This document shows positions 9,240-17,500 of a DNA stretch of 42,666 bases, piece by piece. Every line of letters starts with the position of its first letter. Position 1 is the stretch's first letter. This stretch comes from Planctomycetota bacterium (GTDB lineage: Bacteria; Planctomycetota; Phycisphaerae; Phycisphaerales; SM1A02), in assembly GCA_026386795.1 (NCBI GenBank), contig JAPLMU010000059.1, positions 37,003-79,668 of the forward strand, written 5' to 3'. A program made the position numbers and the translations under genes. The notes under the pieces were generated by a model that saw only the letters and a list, made by a program, of their open reading frames with translations, ran no database searches and was not told the origin of the DNA.

Positions 9240-10009
9240 TGGGATGCTGCCTTTGTGCGCGAGGCGCCGCCAATATCGCTCGTGGTGAGCATGCGGAACA
9301 CATGATCGAGTCGATTGCTCGTGACGTTTGCCGCAGCCTTCGCGTCGAGTGCCTTGGGTGTGCCATCAAAGACAACGCGGCCTTCGCTGATGATGACGGC
9401 GCGCGTGCACACAGCTTCTACTTCTTCCAGAATATGCGTGGAAAGCACCACGGCGCGATCGTCACCAAGTCGGCGAATGAGTTCGCGTACTTCATGCTTC
9501 TGATTGGGGTCGAGTCCGTCGGTCGGTTCATCAAGCACCAAAATCGGCGGGTCGTGGAGAATCGCTTGCGCGAGTCCGGTGCGCCGTTTGTAGCCCTTCG
9601 AAAGCGTCTCCACCAATTGTCGGCGGTATGGTTCGAGGTGCAATCGTTCAATCGATCGATCAACGCGTGCCCGCGCTTCTGCGCCCGTGTAGCCACGCGA
9701 GCGTGCCACAAAGTTCAGGAACTCTTCAACGCGCATGTCTCCATAGGCCGGCGCGCCTTCTGGCAGGTAGCCGAAGGTGCGCTTGGCGGCGATTGGGTCA
9801 TCGGCGAGCTGAATGCCATTGAGCGTCACCGTGCCTTCCGTCGGCTCAAGAAATCCAGTGAGCATGCGCATGGTGGTGCTCTTCCCGGCGCCGTTTGGCC
9901 CAAGGAATCCCAACACCTGTCCCGCCGGAACGATGAGGTCAATGCCTCGAACAGCTTCAAATGATCCGAAGGATTTACGAAGTCCGCGTGCGACGATCAG
10001 TTCCTTCAT
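9236..10009 (-). CDS. ABC transporter ATP-binding protein (GldA-like)
   Basis: This is a complete 257-residue ATPase. Walker A GPNGAGKST lies at residues 37-45, the signature is the variant LSKGY, Walker B is ILVLDEPTDGLDP and the switch histidine is in LSTHILEE. The phrase MRMLTGFLEPTEGTV is typical of the GldA/multidrug-type class paired with ABC-2 permeases. It is the first gene of a four-gene operon (ATPase, permease, GldG-like, DUF4340). It is divergent from galactokinase, with only 72 bases between the two starts for both promoters. Confidence 0.92.
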   Translation of the reverse strand: MKELIVARGLRKSFGSFEAVRGIDLIVPAGQVLGFLGPNGAGKSTTMRMLTGFLEPTEGTVTLNGIQLADDPIAAKRTFGYLPEGAPAYGDMRVEEFLNFVARSRGYTGAEARARVDRSIERLHLEPYRRQLVETLSKGYKRRTGLAQAILHDPPILVLDEPTDGLDPNQKHEVRELIRRLGDDRAVVLSTHILEEVEAVCTRAVIISEGRVVFDGTPKALDAKAAANVTSNRLDHVFRMLTTSDIGGASRTKAASQ

Positions 10010-10081
10010 AGGTGGAGGAGTTTATCTGTGCGGCGCGCGCTGTGCGTCAGTCTCCGATCGCCGCTGCGTATCCTGTAGAGG

Positions 10082-11284
10082 ATGGCTGTGATCCCACATG
10101 TTCCGGTTGCTGCGCGTGCCTTAGCGGCATTCGCCCGACGCTTCGGCGGCAAGCCGACAGTGCTGGCCCGCGCACCGGGTCGCGTCAACCTTGTGGGGGA
10201 GCACGTTGACTACTCCGATGGGTTGGTTCTGCCGATGTCCATTGATCGTGACTGCGTATCCGCGGTGCGATTGTCTACCGATGGTCGGTGGCGCGCATGG
10301 AGCGAGGACTTGCGTTCACTCGCTGAGTTGCCGGATCCGGCTGCTGCCGCTCGGGCGCCGCGCGCTACTGGCGATACAGCGTGGTCGAATCTCGCGCTCG
10401 GCGTGCTCGCAGGATTTGCGCGCGAGGGCGTGCGGGTGCCGCCGCTCGAGATGGCATTGGCAAGCGATGTTCCACTTGGCGCTGGGCTGAGTTCGAGCGC
10501 CGCGTTCACAGTGTCTCTTGCCACCGCAGTGGCGGAGGTGCTCTCGGCGCCCCTCTTTGGAATTCCGATGGCGCGCATGTGCCAAGAGGCGGAGTCTGAA
10601 TTCGGCGGCGTTCCCTGTGGAATTCTTGATCCATTGTCATCCGCGCTTGGCCGCGCTGATCATGCGATGTTGGTCGACTGTCGATCGCTCGACGTCCGTT
10701 TCGTGCCGTTTCCGCCCTCGAGCCGCGTGTCACTCTTGGTGTTTGATTCTGGCATTCATCGCTCGCTTTCCGATGGCCGCTACGCAGAGCGTCGGCACGA
10801 AGTGGAAGACGCAGCACGCGCGGCTGGAGTTGGCATGTTGCGTGATTTGGACGAAACCAAACTCCGCACACTGAAACTCCCTGCGCTGTTTGAGCGACGC
10901 GCTCGCCACGTAGTGCGCGAGATCCAGCGCGTGCAACTCGCCGCCAATGCCCTTCGTCGCGATGACATGGAATTGTTTGGATTGTTTATGGCACAGAGCC
11001 ATCAATCACTGCGTGATGACTTTGCGGTGAGTACGCCGGAGCTTGACGCGCTCGTTGACGAGGCGCGCGCGCTCGGCACTGCGGGCGGGGTCTACGGCGC
11101 GCGATTGACGGGTGCTGGTTTCGGCGGTTCGGTGATTGTCTTAGCCGACGCAACGCGGGCTGGTATCGGCGAACGCATCTCTGCAGGATTCGAGCGCCGA
11201 TTCAAGCGCCCCGCGGGATGGCAGCGCGTTTCATCCGGCCCTGGCGCAGCGGTTATCCCTGCAGCGCGCTGGCCCGCGGCGTAG
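10082..11284 (+). CDS. galK: galactokinase
   Basis: The 400-residue protein is a GHMP-family sugar kinase with all three galactokinase signatures. These are RAPGRVNLVGEHVDYSDG near the N-terminus (sugar-binding), VPLGAGLSSSAA in the middle (phosphate-binding loop) and LTGAGFGGSVIVL near the C-terminus. It catalyses ATP-dependent phosphorylation of galactose at C1, the entry step of the Leloir pathway. The ATG at 10082 directly abuts an AGAGG box, so a GTG two codons later (10088) with better spacing is an alternative start. No other Leloir gene is adjacent. The next gene follows after nine bases, suggesting co-transcription. Confidence 0.93.
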   Translation: MAVIPHVPVAARALAAFARRFGGKPTVLARAPGRVNLVGEHVDYSDGLVLPMSIDRDCVSAVRLSTDGRWRAWSEDLRSLAELPDPAAAARAPRATGDTAWSNLALGVLAGFAREGVRVPPLEMALASDVPLGAGLSSSAAFTVSLATAVAEVLSAPLFGIPMARMCQEAESEFGGVPCGILDPLSSALGRADHAMLVDCRSLDVRFVPFPPSSRVSLLVFDSGIHRSLSDGRYAERRHEVEDAARAAGVGMLRDLDETKLRTLKLPALFERRARHVVREIQRVQLAANALRRDDMELFGLFMAQSHQSLRDDFAVSTPELDALVDEARALGTAGGVYGARLTGAGFGGSVIVLADATRAGIGERISAGFERRFKRPAGWQRVSSGPGAAVIPAARWPAA

Positions 11285-11293
11285 CCTCACCCT

Positions 11294-12688
11294 ATGCAGA
11301 TCACCATCCTTGGAGCCGCTGGCGAAGTCACTGGCAGTGGGTACTTGGTGCAAACCGCGCGTGCCAACGTGCTCATTGACTTTGGGATGTTCCAAGGCCG
11401 CGGCGCGGGTGACGAAAAGAACCGCGAGATTGATCCAGTTGTTCCCGCTCGGCTCGACGCAGTGATCTTGACGCATGCGCACCTTGATCATGTTGGTCGT
11501 CTTCCGCTTCTTGAGGGTCTTGCCTGCGCGGTACACGCCACGCACGCCAGTTGTGAGCTTGCGGAATTGATATTGCGCGACTCTGCAAAGATTCAAGAGG
11601 GCGATGCCGCGCGCGATAACCGCTGGAAAGAACGCACTGGCGCTTCGCCGGATGCGGTTGCTCTGTACGGGGTTGCTGAGGTGGAAGCCATCCTTGCCCG
11701 CATGCGCGGTCATGATTACGAACAATTGATCGAAGTAGCAGACGGCATCGTTGCGCGCTTCCAGGATGCCGGTCACATTCTTGGCTCCGCGAGTGTTGAA
11801 CTGCGTGTCACAGAAGGCGGCACTACGAAGACCGTGGTGTTCTCTGGTGATGTTGGGCAGAAGTGCATGCCGATTCTTCGTGATCCAGTGCCATGCCCGC
11901 CGGCCGACTTGGTGTTCTTGGAGTCCACGTATGGCGATCGAAACCATCGACCCGCTGGGGAGACATTTGCTGAATTGCGTGCGATTCTTGAACAGAGCGC
12001 ATGGCAGAAGCGCAAAGTGCTTGTACCAAGCTTTGCAGTTGGACGCGCGCAGTTGTTGTTGCATGTACTCGCAGAGATTGCCCGCGATGGGCGTTCGCCG
12101 GCGGTTCCGGTCTACCTCGATAGTCCGATGGCGATTCGCGCCACGGAGATCTACAGCAAGTACCCCGACGACTTTGACGACGAAGCGCGCGGGCTAGCGC
12201 GGAGTGGACAGGCGCGCCGTGACTTTGCCAACGTGAATCTCTGCGTCACTCCACAGCAGAGTCGTGATTTGAATGAGAACTGGGACCCTGGCATCGTCAT
12301 CGCAGGTAGCGGCATGTGCGATGGCGGTCGCATCTTGCATCACTTGCGCCATAATATTTGGCGAGCCGGCGTGCAGGTTCTTCTCACCAGTTTCATGGGG
12401 GAAGGATCGCTCGGCAGAAAGTTGGTCGACGGCGCCAAGACAGTCCGCATCTTCCGTGAGGATGTGGTTGTGCGGGCAGATGTGCGCACCGTTGGCGGCC
12501 TGAGTGCACATGCCGGGCAGGGCGGCTTGATTGAATGGTTCATGGGGTCATCCAAGAAGCCCGCTGCGCCCCGCGTGGTGCTGACACACGGCGAGGACCG
12601 GCAGCGGGGTGTCATGGCTCAGGTCTTGAGTGCCCACGGTGGCTTAACGGTGGCTCAACCCAAGCGCTTCGAAGTTTTTGAAATCTGA
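11294..12688 (+). CDS. MBL-fold metallo-hydrolase with beta-CASP and RMMBL domains
   Basis: The 464-residue enzyme has a metallo-beta-lactamase fold with the zinc motif HAHLDH at residues 61-66. It continues with AGHILGSASVEL, FSGDVG and LESTYGDR, and has a beta-CASP insert from about residue 245 (LVPSFAVGRAQ...YLDSPMA). A C-terminal RMMBL region carries SAHAGQGGL and THGE. This set defines the CPSF73/RNase J-related branch, whose members are RNA endo- or exonucleases. It probably acts on RNA in the cytoplasm, though some bacterial members have no proven substrate. It sits nine bases behind galK. The functional link to galK, if any, is unclear. Confidence 0.9.
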   Translation: MQITILGAAGEVTGSGYLVQTARANVLIDFGMFQGRGAGDEKNREIDPVVPARLDAVILTHAHLDHVGRLPLLEGLACAVHATHASCELAELILRDSAKIQEGDAARDNRWKERTGASPDAVALYGVAEVEAILARMRGHDYEQLIEVADGIVARFQDAGHILGSASVELRVTEGGTTKTVVFSGDVGQKCMPILRDPVPCPPADLVFLESTYGDRNHRPAGETFAELRAILEQSAWQKRKVLVPSFAVGRAQLLLHVLAEIARDGRSPAVPVYLDSPMAIRATEIYSKYPDDFDDEARGLARSGQARRDFANVNLCVTPQQSRDLNENWDPGIVIAGSGMCDGGRILHHLRHNIWRAGVQVLLTSFMGEGSLGRKLVDGAKTVRIFREDVVVRADVRTVGGLSAHAGQGGLIEWFMGSSKKPAAPRVVLTHGEDRQRGVMAQVLSAHGGLTVAQPKRFEVFEI

Positions 12689-12841
12689 CGCCAGAGGCGG
12701 CATTTCTCGGCAAATTTGCGGGATCCGCCCGCCCCCGGCAGCCGTAGGGATGCCTGATCCAACCACCGGAATCGGCTTCGGCTATTCTGCCATCGCCGTT
12801 CCGGAACGCCGGTTCGCGGGTCGAACGTAGAGGAATCAGTT

Positions 12842-13390
12842 ATGAAGATGTCGAGCAGTCACTCCACCTTGCAAATCACCGTGTTGGCCGCAAAGTTCAT
12901 CGCAGCGCCAGCCTTGATGTCCGCCCTGCTGGCTGTTGGCGGCTGCTACGCGCCGCAGCCAACGGAGCTCTATCGCACTAACAAGCTCCCCAAGGAGCAC
13001 TGGTACGCGCTCGATGAAGATGACTCTCGTGTTGAGGCTCTTCCGCACGCGCTTCGCAATTCCTTGACCCAGCAGCGACAACTGGTTGCTCTTGAAGAAG
13101 GCACGGAGAAGAATGCAAAGAAGTCGCTTTCGCCGGAGACCAACAAGAAGGTCGCCGAACTGGATCAGACCTGCAACGATGCCTATCTGATCTCCTTCGA
13201 CACCATCGCCACCAATCCGACCCCAGACCTCAACGGTCAGTTTGAATCATGGGATCGTCGACGCCAGAACGACTCGATGATCTATAACCAGAACTTCCGC
13301 GCGATGGCTGATGAATGGAGCCGCTTCTGGTTGATGGAGATGCCAGGCGGTACGCCGTACGACACGGTGAACACCACCGGTCGCTTCTGA
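12842..13390 (+). CDS. uncharacterised lipoprotein
   Basis: The 182-residue product has a long lipoprotein signal with lipobox VGGC (C35), followed by a polar, mostly helical mature part. I recognise no domain. The mature region includes RRQNDSMIYNQNFRAMADEWSRFWLMEMP near its C-terminus, which is tryptophan- and methionine-rich, and it ends in TTGRF. An AGAGGA ribosome site eight bases upstream supports the ATG at 12842. The gene stands alone, with a 153-base upstream gap and a strong terminator 22 bases after the stop. It is therefore probably a monocistronic, well-expressed envelope lipoprotein. Function unknown. Confidence 0.8.
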   Translation: MKMSSSHSTLQITVLAAKFIAAPALMSALLAVGGCYAPQPTELYRTNKLPKEHWYALDEDDSRVEALPHALRNSLTQQRQLVALEEGTEKNAKKSLSPETNKKVAELDQTCNDAYLISFDTIATNPTPDLNGQFESWDRRRQNDSMIYNQNFRAMADEWSRFWLMEMPGGTPYDTVNTTGRF

Positions 13391-13412
13391 GCCGCATTCT
13401 GTTGAACACTTC

Positions 13413-13450
13413 CATCAGCCCGCCACAATTCGGCGGGCTGATGTGTTTTT
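13413..13450 (+). terminator. Rho-independent terminator after the lipoprotein gene
   Basis: A perfect 12-bp GC-rich inverted repeat (13413-13424 and 13432-13443) with a 7-base loop is followed by a T-rich tract TGTTTTT at 13444-13450. It sits 22 bases after the lipoprotein stop. On the opposite strand the stem is not followed by a T run, so it probably stops only rightward transcription. Confidence 0.9.
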
Positions 13451-13472
13451 CGATTCTCAGTAGACCAGTCGC

Positions 13473-15083
13473 TTAGGACGGCTCTTCGGCAATGTCACTG
13501 CTCGCACTGTCTGCGGGCGTCGCGCGCGCGGCGCCATTGACACGTACGGTCAGGTAGCTCGCAGCCTTCGCCGCGTGATGAACCATGCGGTCTGCGTAGC
13601 GCAGCGCGTCAAGTTCAGCAATCGCTGTGTCGGGCGTAGTGCCGCCAGCTGCAGTTCGGCTTAATGTTTCGCTGCGTTCCTGCTTTCGCCGTGCTCCAAG
13701 CGAGGAAGAGATGCGCTTCAGTTCAGCGAGCGGCGGCGTCGAATCAGGGTTCCGAAGCCACGTATCGAAGAGTTCGATAGCTGATTGTGCGTCGCTGATG
13801 TACTCGCGCACGGTTGGTGGCAAGAGCGTCATGTCGCGGGCTGCGGGGAGCAAGTTTCTCACATCGCCCACCATCCGCGTGAGATGATCGAGTGCACCCA
13901 CGGTGCCGCGCTGCATCTCAACGGTGGCGTCATCGCCTTCAGGTACTTGAATCTCGCCGATGAAACGGCGGGTTGAATCAAGGCTTGCAGATGCACTGAC
14001 GATTCGATCATCAATGCTTTCAATCCCGCCGCCTCGCAACATCACGAGCGCCATGCTGGTGACGGCGAGCCCTGATTCGGTGAGTCCACGTCGCGCCATC
14101 GCGGCGGCAACGCCCGGGACATCAAGAGCGGATCGGTCGAACTCCACGATCGGTGGAACATCACTCCGATCCGGGATCCATCTTGCAAGTAGTCGCGCAA
14201 GTTGTTCGGCGCCGATCAGCAAGGGAATTGCGCCGAGCGCGGTGAAGCCAGTGTGGAACGCGGCGAGTCCAATGGCGCCCGGCTCGGCACCAGTTCCGGT
14301 GGTGATAGTTGCTCCAATGGCAGTCGCCGCATAACGCAGCGGCGAGAACAAGAGGAGCGCAACCGCTGCTTGCACGAGGGCGCAGATCGACCACGCCGCT
14401 GCAATGCGCCGGGCGGACGCGCGCGTTCCAAGTGTGGCGAGTATGCCGGTGCTCGTTGTTCCGATGGTGGCACCGATCGTCACGCTGGCAGCTTCGTTCC
14501 AGCCAAGAGCACCGCTATGAAGGGCCACGAGCGCCAGTGCGATCGGCGCTGCACTGGACTGCATTGCCAGGCCGAGGAGCATGCCAATCGCTACCAGCGC
14601 AAGGCGACCAAGCACCGTGGCGCCGTCGTGTCCGGAGAGATCAATGGACGCTGCCGCCTGCGAGACATTGTCGCGAATGAATGTGATTGCCAACAGCAGA
14701 ACGGTAATTCCAGCGATGGCGGTGCCGACGTGTTTCCAGCGCCCGCGTCCGAGTGTTCGTAGCACCGCGCCAAGAGCGAGGAGCGGCATCAGGATCGCAG
14801 AGATACTGGCACTCAGACCGAGCGTTGCAACGAGCCAGGTGGTGCTTGATGTTCCGACCGTCGCGCCAGCAACGAGCGGGATCGCCGCTGCGATGCTCAT
14901 CATTCCTGACGTGATGAAGCCAATGGTTGCAAGCACCGTTGCGCTCGAAGCCTGCGTGGCGACGGTCATCACCAACCCTGCACCGAATGCACGCGCCGGT
15001 CGCGCCGTCACGCTGTGCAGTGAGCGACGCATCGACGGCCCCTCAAGCGCCTTCAATCCTTCGGTGAGTAACGTCATTCCCAA
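13473..15083 (-). CDS. Na/Pi cotransporter family protein with PhoU-like C-terminal region
   Basis: The product is a NptA/SLC34-like transporter. Two inverted repeats each carry the QASSA-type phosphate/sodium motif (TQASSATVLATIGF and MQSSAAPIALALV). The C-terminal part from about residue 350 is soluble, helical and PhoU-like. It probably imports phosphate with Na+. The TTG at 15083 is the first conventional start, but in-frame coding similarity clearly continues upstream to about 15152 (TIALLLGGVGLFLLGM, the conserved first helix). The only available start there is a CTG (15152), just after an in-frame TAA, so the true start is unsettled. The gene follows the zinc-ribbon gene closely and is the last of three minus-strand genes. 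Confidence 0.88.
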   Translation of the reverse strand: MGMTLLTEGLKALEGPSMRRSLHSVTARPARAFGAGLVMTVATQASSATVLATIGFITSGMMSIAAAIPLVAGATVGTSSTTWLVATLGLSASISAILMPLLALGAVLRTLGRGRWKHVGTAIAGITVLLLAITFIRDNVSQAAASIDLSGHDGATVLGRLALVAIGMLLGLAMQSSAAPIALALVALHSGALGWNEAASVTIGATIGTTSTGILATLGTRASARRIAAAWSICALVQAAVALLLFSPLRYAATAIGATITTGTGAEPGAIGLAAFHTGFTALGAIPLLIGAEQLARLLARWIPDRSDVPPIVEFDRSALDVPGVAAAMARRGLTESGLAVTSMALVMLRGGGIESIDDRIVSASASLDSTRRFIGEIQVPEGDDATVEMQRGTVGALDHLTRMVGDVRNLLPAARDMTLLPPTVREYISDAQSAIELFDTWLRNPDSTPPLAELKRISSSLGARRKQERSETLSRTAAGGTTPDTAIAELDALRYADRMVHHAAKAASYLTVRVNGAARATPADSASSDIAEEPS

Positions 15084-15172
15084 GAGGAACAGTCCAACGC
15101 CGCCAAGCAGCAGTGCGATGGTGTGCCAGGAAGTCGGTGGAAGTTCACTCAGGGTGAGTTACTCAGTGTCAT

Positions 15173-15526
15173 TCAGGATGCCCGTGAATCTGTACCGACG
15201 CCCCACGATGGCATCCAGGAGAAGAGCTTCTCGAGCATCGGTGATGTAGTGCGTTGGTGCTTCGCCATTGCTTGGAATTCACCAGCGTCGAAGTACACAC
15301 CGCCGCAGCTTGTGCATTGATCAACAATGACGCCGCCGAGTGGCACTTCTTTCATCTTGCTGCCACACTTGGGGCAGCACATCCAGTGCGCGGCCTTCTG
15401 TGCACTTGCTTGCGCTGCAGTGCGGCGGGCGTCAAGCCCTGCGCGCATGGACTGCAAAATTTGCTGGTCCTTCTCGTGGAATTGGCGGTCTGCTTCGTTG
15501 TATCCGGTGGAATCTGGGTTAGACAT
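15173..15526 (-). CDS. small zinc-ribbon (TFIIB-type zf) protein
   Basis: The protein has 117 residues from the ATG at 15526; a TTG at 15562 would add 12. Two CxxC knuckles, CPKC and CTSC about 20 residues apart, are followed by GGVYFDAGEF. This is the signature of the bacterial TFIIB-like zinc-ribbon family (zf-TFIIB), whose function is largely unknown. The N-terminal half is glutamine/alanine-rich and probably helical. It lies 48 bases downstream of the TIM-barrel isomerase gene and just ahead of the Na/Pi cotransporter, and is probably in one transcript with them. Confidence 0.8.
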   Translation of the reverse strand: MSNPDSTGYNEADRQFHEKDQQILQSMRAGLDARRTAAQASAQKAAHWMCCPKCGSKMKEVPLGGVIVDQCTSCGGVYFDAGEFQAMAKHQRTTSPMLEKLFSWMPSWGVGTDSRAS

Positions 15527-15574
15527 CGGTGTGTGCTTTGTACAGGGGTGCGAAGCGTGCAAGGATACCGAGGT

Positions 15575-16468
15575 TCAGACATCGCAGATGCGAACCGCTG
15601 CCGCAAGGGCGGTGCGCGTATCGCCACGAGGCATGAATTCTTGTGCTAGCCAGCCCTTGAAACCGGTCGCGACGATGGCCTCGCAGATGCCCTTGTAGTT
15701 GAGTTCCTGGGTGTCATCGAGGTTACTTCTGCCGGGATTCCCAGCGGCGTGGTAGTGCGCTATGTACTGGTGATTATCGCGGATGGTGTGAATGACATCG
15801 CCCTCCATCACCTGCATGTGATAAATGTCATAGAGCAGCTTGAATCGGTCACTTCCGACCGCCTTGCAAAGCTCCACGCCCCATACGGTACGGTCGCACA
15901 TGTAGTCGCCGTGATCCACCTTGGAGTTGAGAAGTTCCATGATGACCGTTACTCCGCACTTGTCAGCAAGCGGCGTGATGCGGCGCAGCCCGATAGCGCA
16001 GTTCTTCAGCCCCTCGGCATCGGGCATCCCGGCGCGGTTGCCGCTAAATACGATCATTTGTGGAATGCCAGCCGCAGCAATCTTGGGGAGGAGCGCCTCG
16101 CTCTTGCTAACGAACTCATCATGATTCTCGAGGCGGTTCCAGCCCTTGGTGATGCCGCCCGGTCCATTGGCGACCGCGCAGGTCATGTCGTGCGCGGCTG
16201 GGACACGCAGTTGATTTTCGGCAAGGAGCTCAACTGACCCAATGCCAACGCTCTTGGCGAGTTCGCACAGTTCGTCGAGGCTCATCCCGGGAAAGCACCA
16301 TGCGCACACGCTCTGCCGAAGTCGGCCTTTGCTTGCAGATGCAGGGTCTTGCACAGGTTGGGCGGTCTCCGACAGCGGTGCTCGAGGTGCTGCCCCCCGG
16401 CTGACTCCGGCGAGTGCGGCGGCGGTGGAGGCGGCGAGCCCGGCATGTACGAATGATCGGCGATCCAT
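15575..16468 (-). CDS. Tat-exported hydroxypyruvate isomerase-like TIM-barrel protein
   Basis: The 297-residue protein is read from the ATG that begins MDRRSFVHAG, a twin-arginine-like export signal (RR at residues 3-4, then an alanine-rich hydrophobic stretch). The mature part is an AP-endonuclease-2-type TIM barrel resembling the hydroxypyruvate isomerase (Hyi) family. Visible elements are NGPGGITKGWNR, MELLNSKVDH (metal glutamate), LLYDIYHMQ (metal aspartate/histidine) and AQEFMPRGD (glutamate). Secreted homologues of this fold are common in planctomycetes, so the true substrate may be another sugar or ketose. The start is 50 bases from the divergent hydroxyproline epimerase gene, so the two promoters share that gap. 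Confidence 0.85.
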   Translation of the reverse strand: MDRRSFVHAGLAASTAAALAGVSRGAAPRAPLSETAQPVQDPASASKGRLRQSVCAWCFPGMSLDELCELAKSVGIGSVELLAENQLRVPAAHDMTCAVANGPGGITKGWNRLENHDEFVSKSEALLPKIAAAGIPQMIVFSGNRAGMPDAEGLKNCAIGLRRITPLADKCGVTVIMELLNSKVDHGDYMCDRTVWGVELCKAVGSDRFKLLYDIYHMQVMEGDVIHTIRDNHQYIAHYHAAGNPGRSNLDDTQELNYKGICEAIVATGFKGWLAQEFMPRGDTRTALAAAVRICDV

Positions 16469-16518
16469 AGATGCAGAGCCTACCGGGCACAGCACGCGCG
16501 GTTGCCTATCCTGTGCCG

Positions 16519-17484
16519 ATGAGCGAGCCTGTAGTTATTTCGATTGTCGACAGCCATACCGAGGGTGAGCCAACGCGTGTAGTGATCGCCGGCGCACCAA
16601 TGCTGGCTGGGCGCACCGTTCGCGAGATGGCTGAAGATTTGGCTGCCCGGCATGACTGGTTTCGATCGGCAGTGGTGTGCGAGCCGCGCGGCAACGAGGT
16701 GCTGGTTGGTGCACTGTTGGTTCCCAGCGCCGATCCAACATGCGCGACCGGCGTCATCTATTTCAACTGCGCTGGAGTGCTTGGCATGTGTGGTCACGGG
16801 ACGATCGGCCTAGTGCGAACGCTCGTGCACCTTGGTCGCCTTGCGCCGGGGTCAGTCCGGATCGAAACGCCCGTTGGTGTGGTGGTTGCGCAACATTCAG
16901 GCGAGTCAATCGGCATTGAGGTTGCGAATGTTCGGTCGTTCGTGCATCGCGCCGATGTCACGCTCCGCCTTGACGAAGGGCGCACTGTGCACGGCGACAT
17001 CGCGTGGGGTGGCAATGGCTTCTTCATCTGCGAAGATCACGGCGAGGCAATTGAACTTGGCAATCTGCAAGCGCTGAATCAATTGGCGTGCTCGATACAC
17101 CGTGCACTTGCACGCGATGGTCTCAGCACGGTCAATTCATATCCCGTCGATCATGTTGAACTCATTGGTGCGCCGCGCGACCCGCGCAATCACGGACGTA
17201 GTTTCGTGTACTGCCCCGGCGGCGCGTATGACCGCTCTCCGTGCGGCACCGGCACGAGCGCCAAGCTTGCGTGTCTTGCAGCGCACGGAACGCTTGCGCC
17301 GGGTGATGTCTGGCGCCAGGAATCCTTGATCGGCAGCGTGTTTGATGCGTGGTACGCACCTTCGCCAGAGGGCGGAGTAATGCCCACCATTCGCGGCCGC
17401 GCTTGGATCACCGCGCAAGGAACGCTACTACTTGATCCGACGGATCCGTATCGCCACGGCATTGTTCCATCCACCGTTCGCTGA
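16519..17484 (+). CDS. 4-hydroxyproline 2-epimerase (proline racemase family)
   Basis: The 321-residue protein, read from the ATG at 16519, starts with the family phrase ISIVDSHTEGEPTRVV. Both catalytic cysteines of the two-base mechanism are present: C91 in GMCGHGTIG and C242 in SPCGTGTSAK. Having both cysteines points to an epimerase or racemase rather than a trans-3-hydroxyproline dehydratase, in which the first is replaced. The likely reaction is trans-4-hydroxy-L-proline to cis-4-hydroxy-D-proline. The next gene, a DHDPS-family protein, fits the later deaminase step of the same catabolic route. Discrimination from proline racemase is by context only. Confidence 0.88.
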   Translation: MSEPVVISIVDSHTEGEPTRVVIAGAPMLAGRTVREMAEDLAARHDWFRSAVVCEPRGNEVLVGALLVPSADPTCATGVIYFNCAGVLGMCGHGTIGLVRTLVHLGRLAPGSVRIETPVGVVVAQHSGESIGIEVANVRSFVHRADVTLRLDEGRTVHGDIAWGGNGFFICEDHGEAIELGNLQALNQLACSIHRALARDGLSTVNSYPVDHVELIGAPRDPRNHGRSFVYCPGGAYDRSPCGTGTSAKLACLAAHGTLAPGDVWRQESLIGSVFDAWYAPSPEGGVMPTIRGRAWITAQGTLLLDPTDPYRHGIVPSTVR

Positions 17485-17500
17485 CTGCAGACATTCCACC

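Noticed and set aside
11231-12064. 277-codon minus-strand frame opposite the metallo-hydrolase gene
   Set aside because: No recognisable features; it is explained as a shadow of the beta-CASP gene, whose catalytic motifs are all present on the plus strand.
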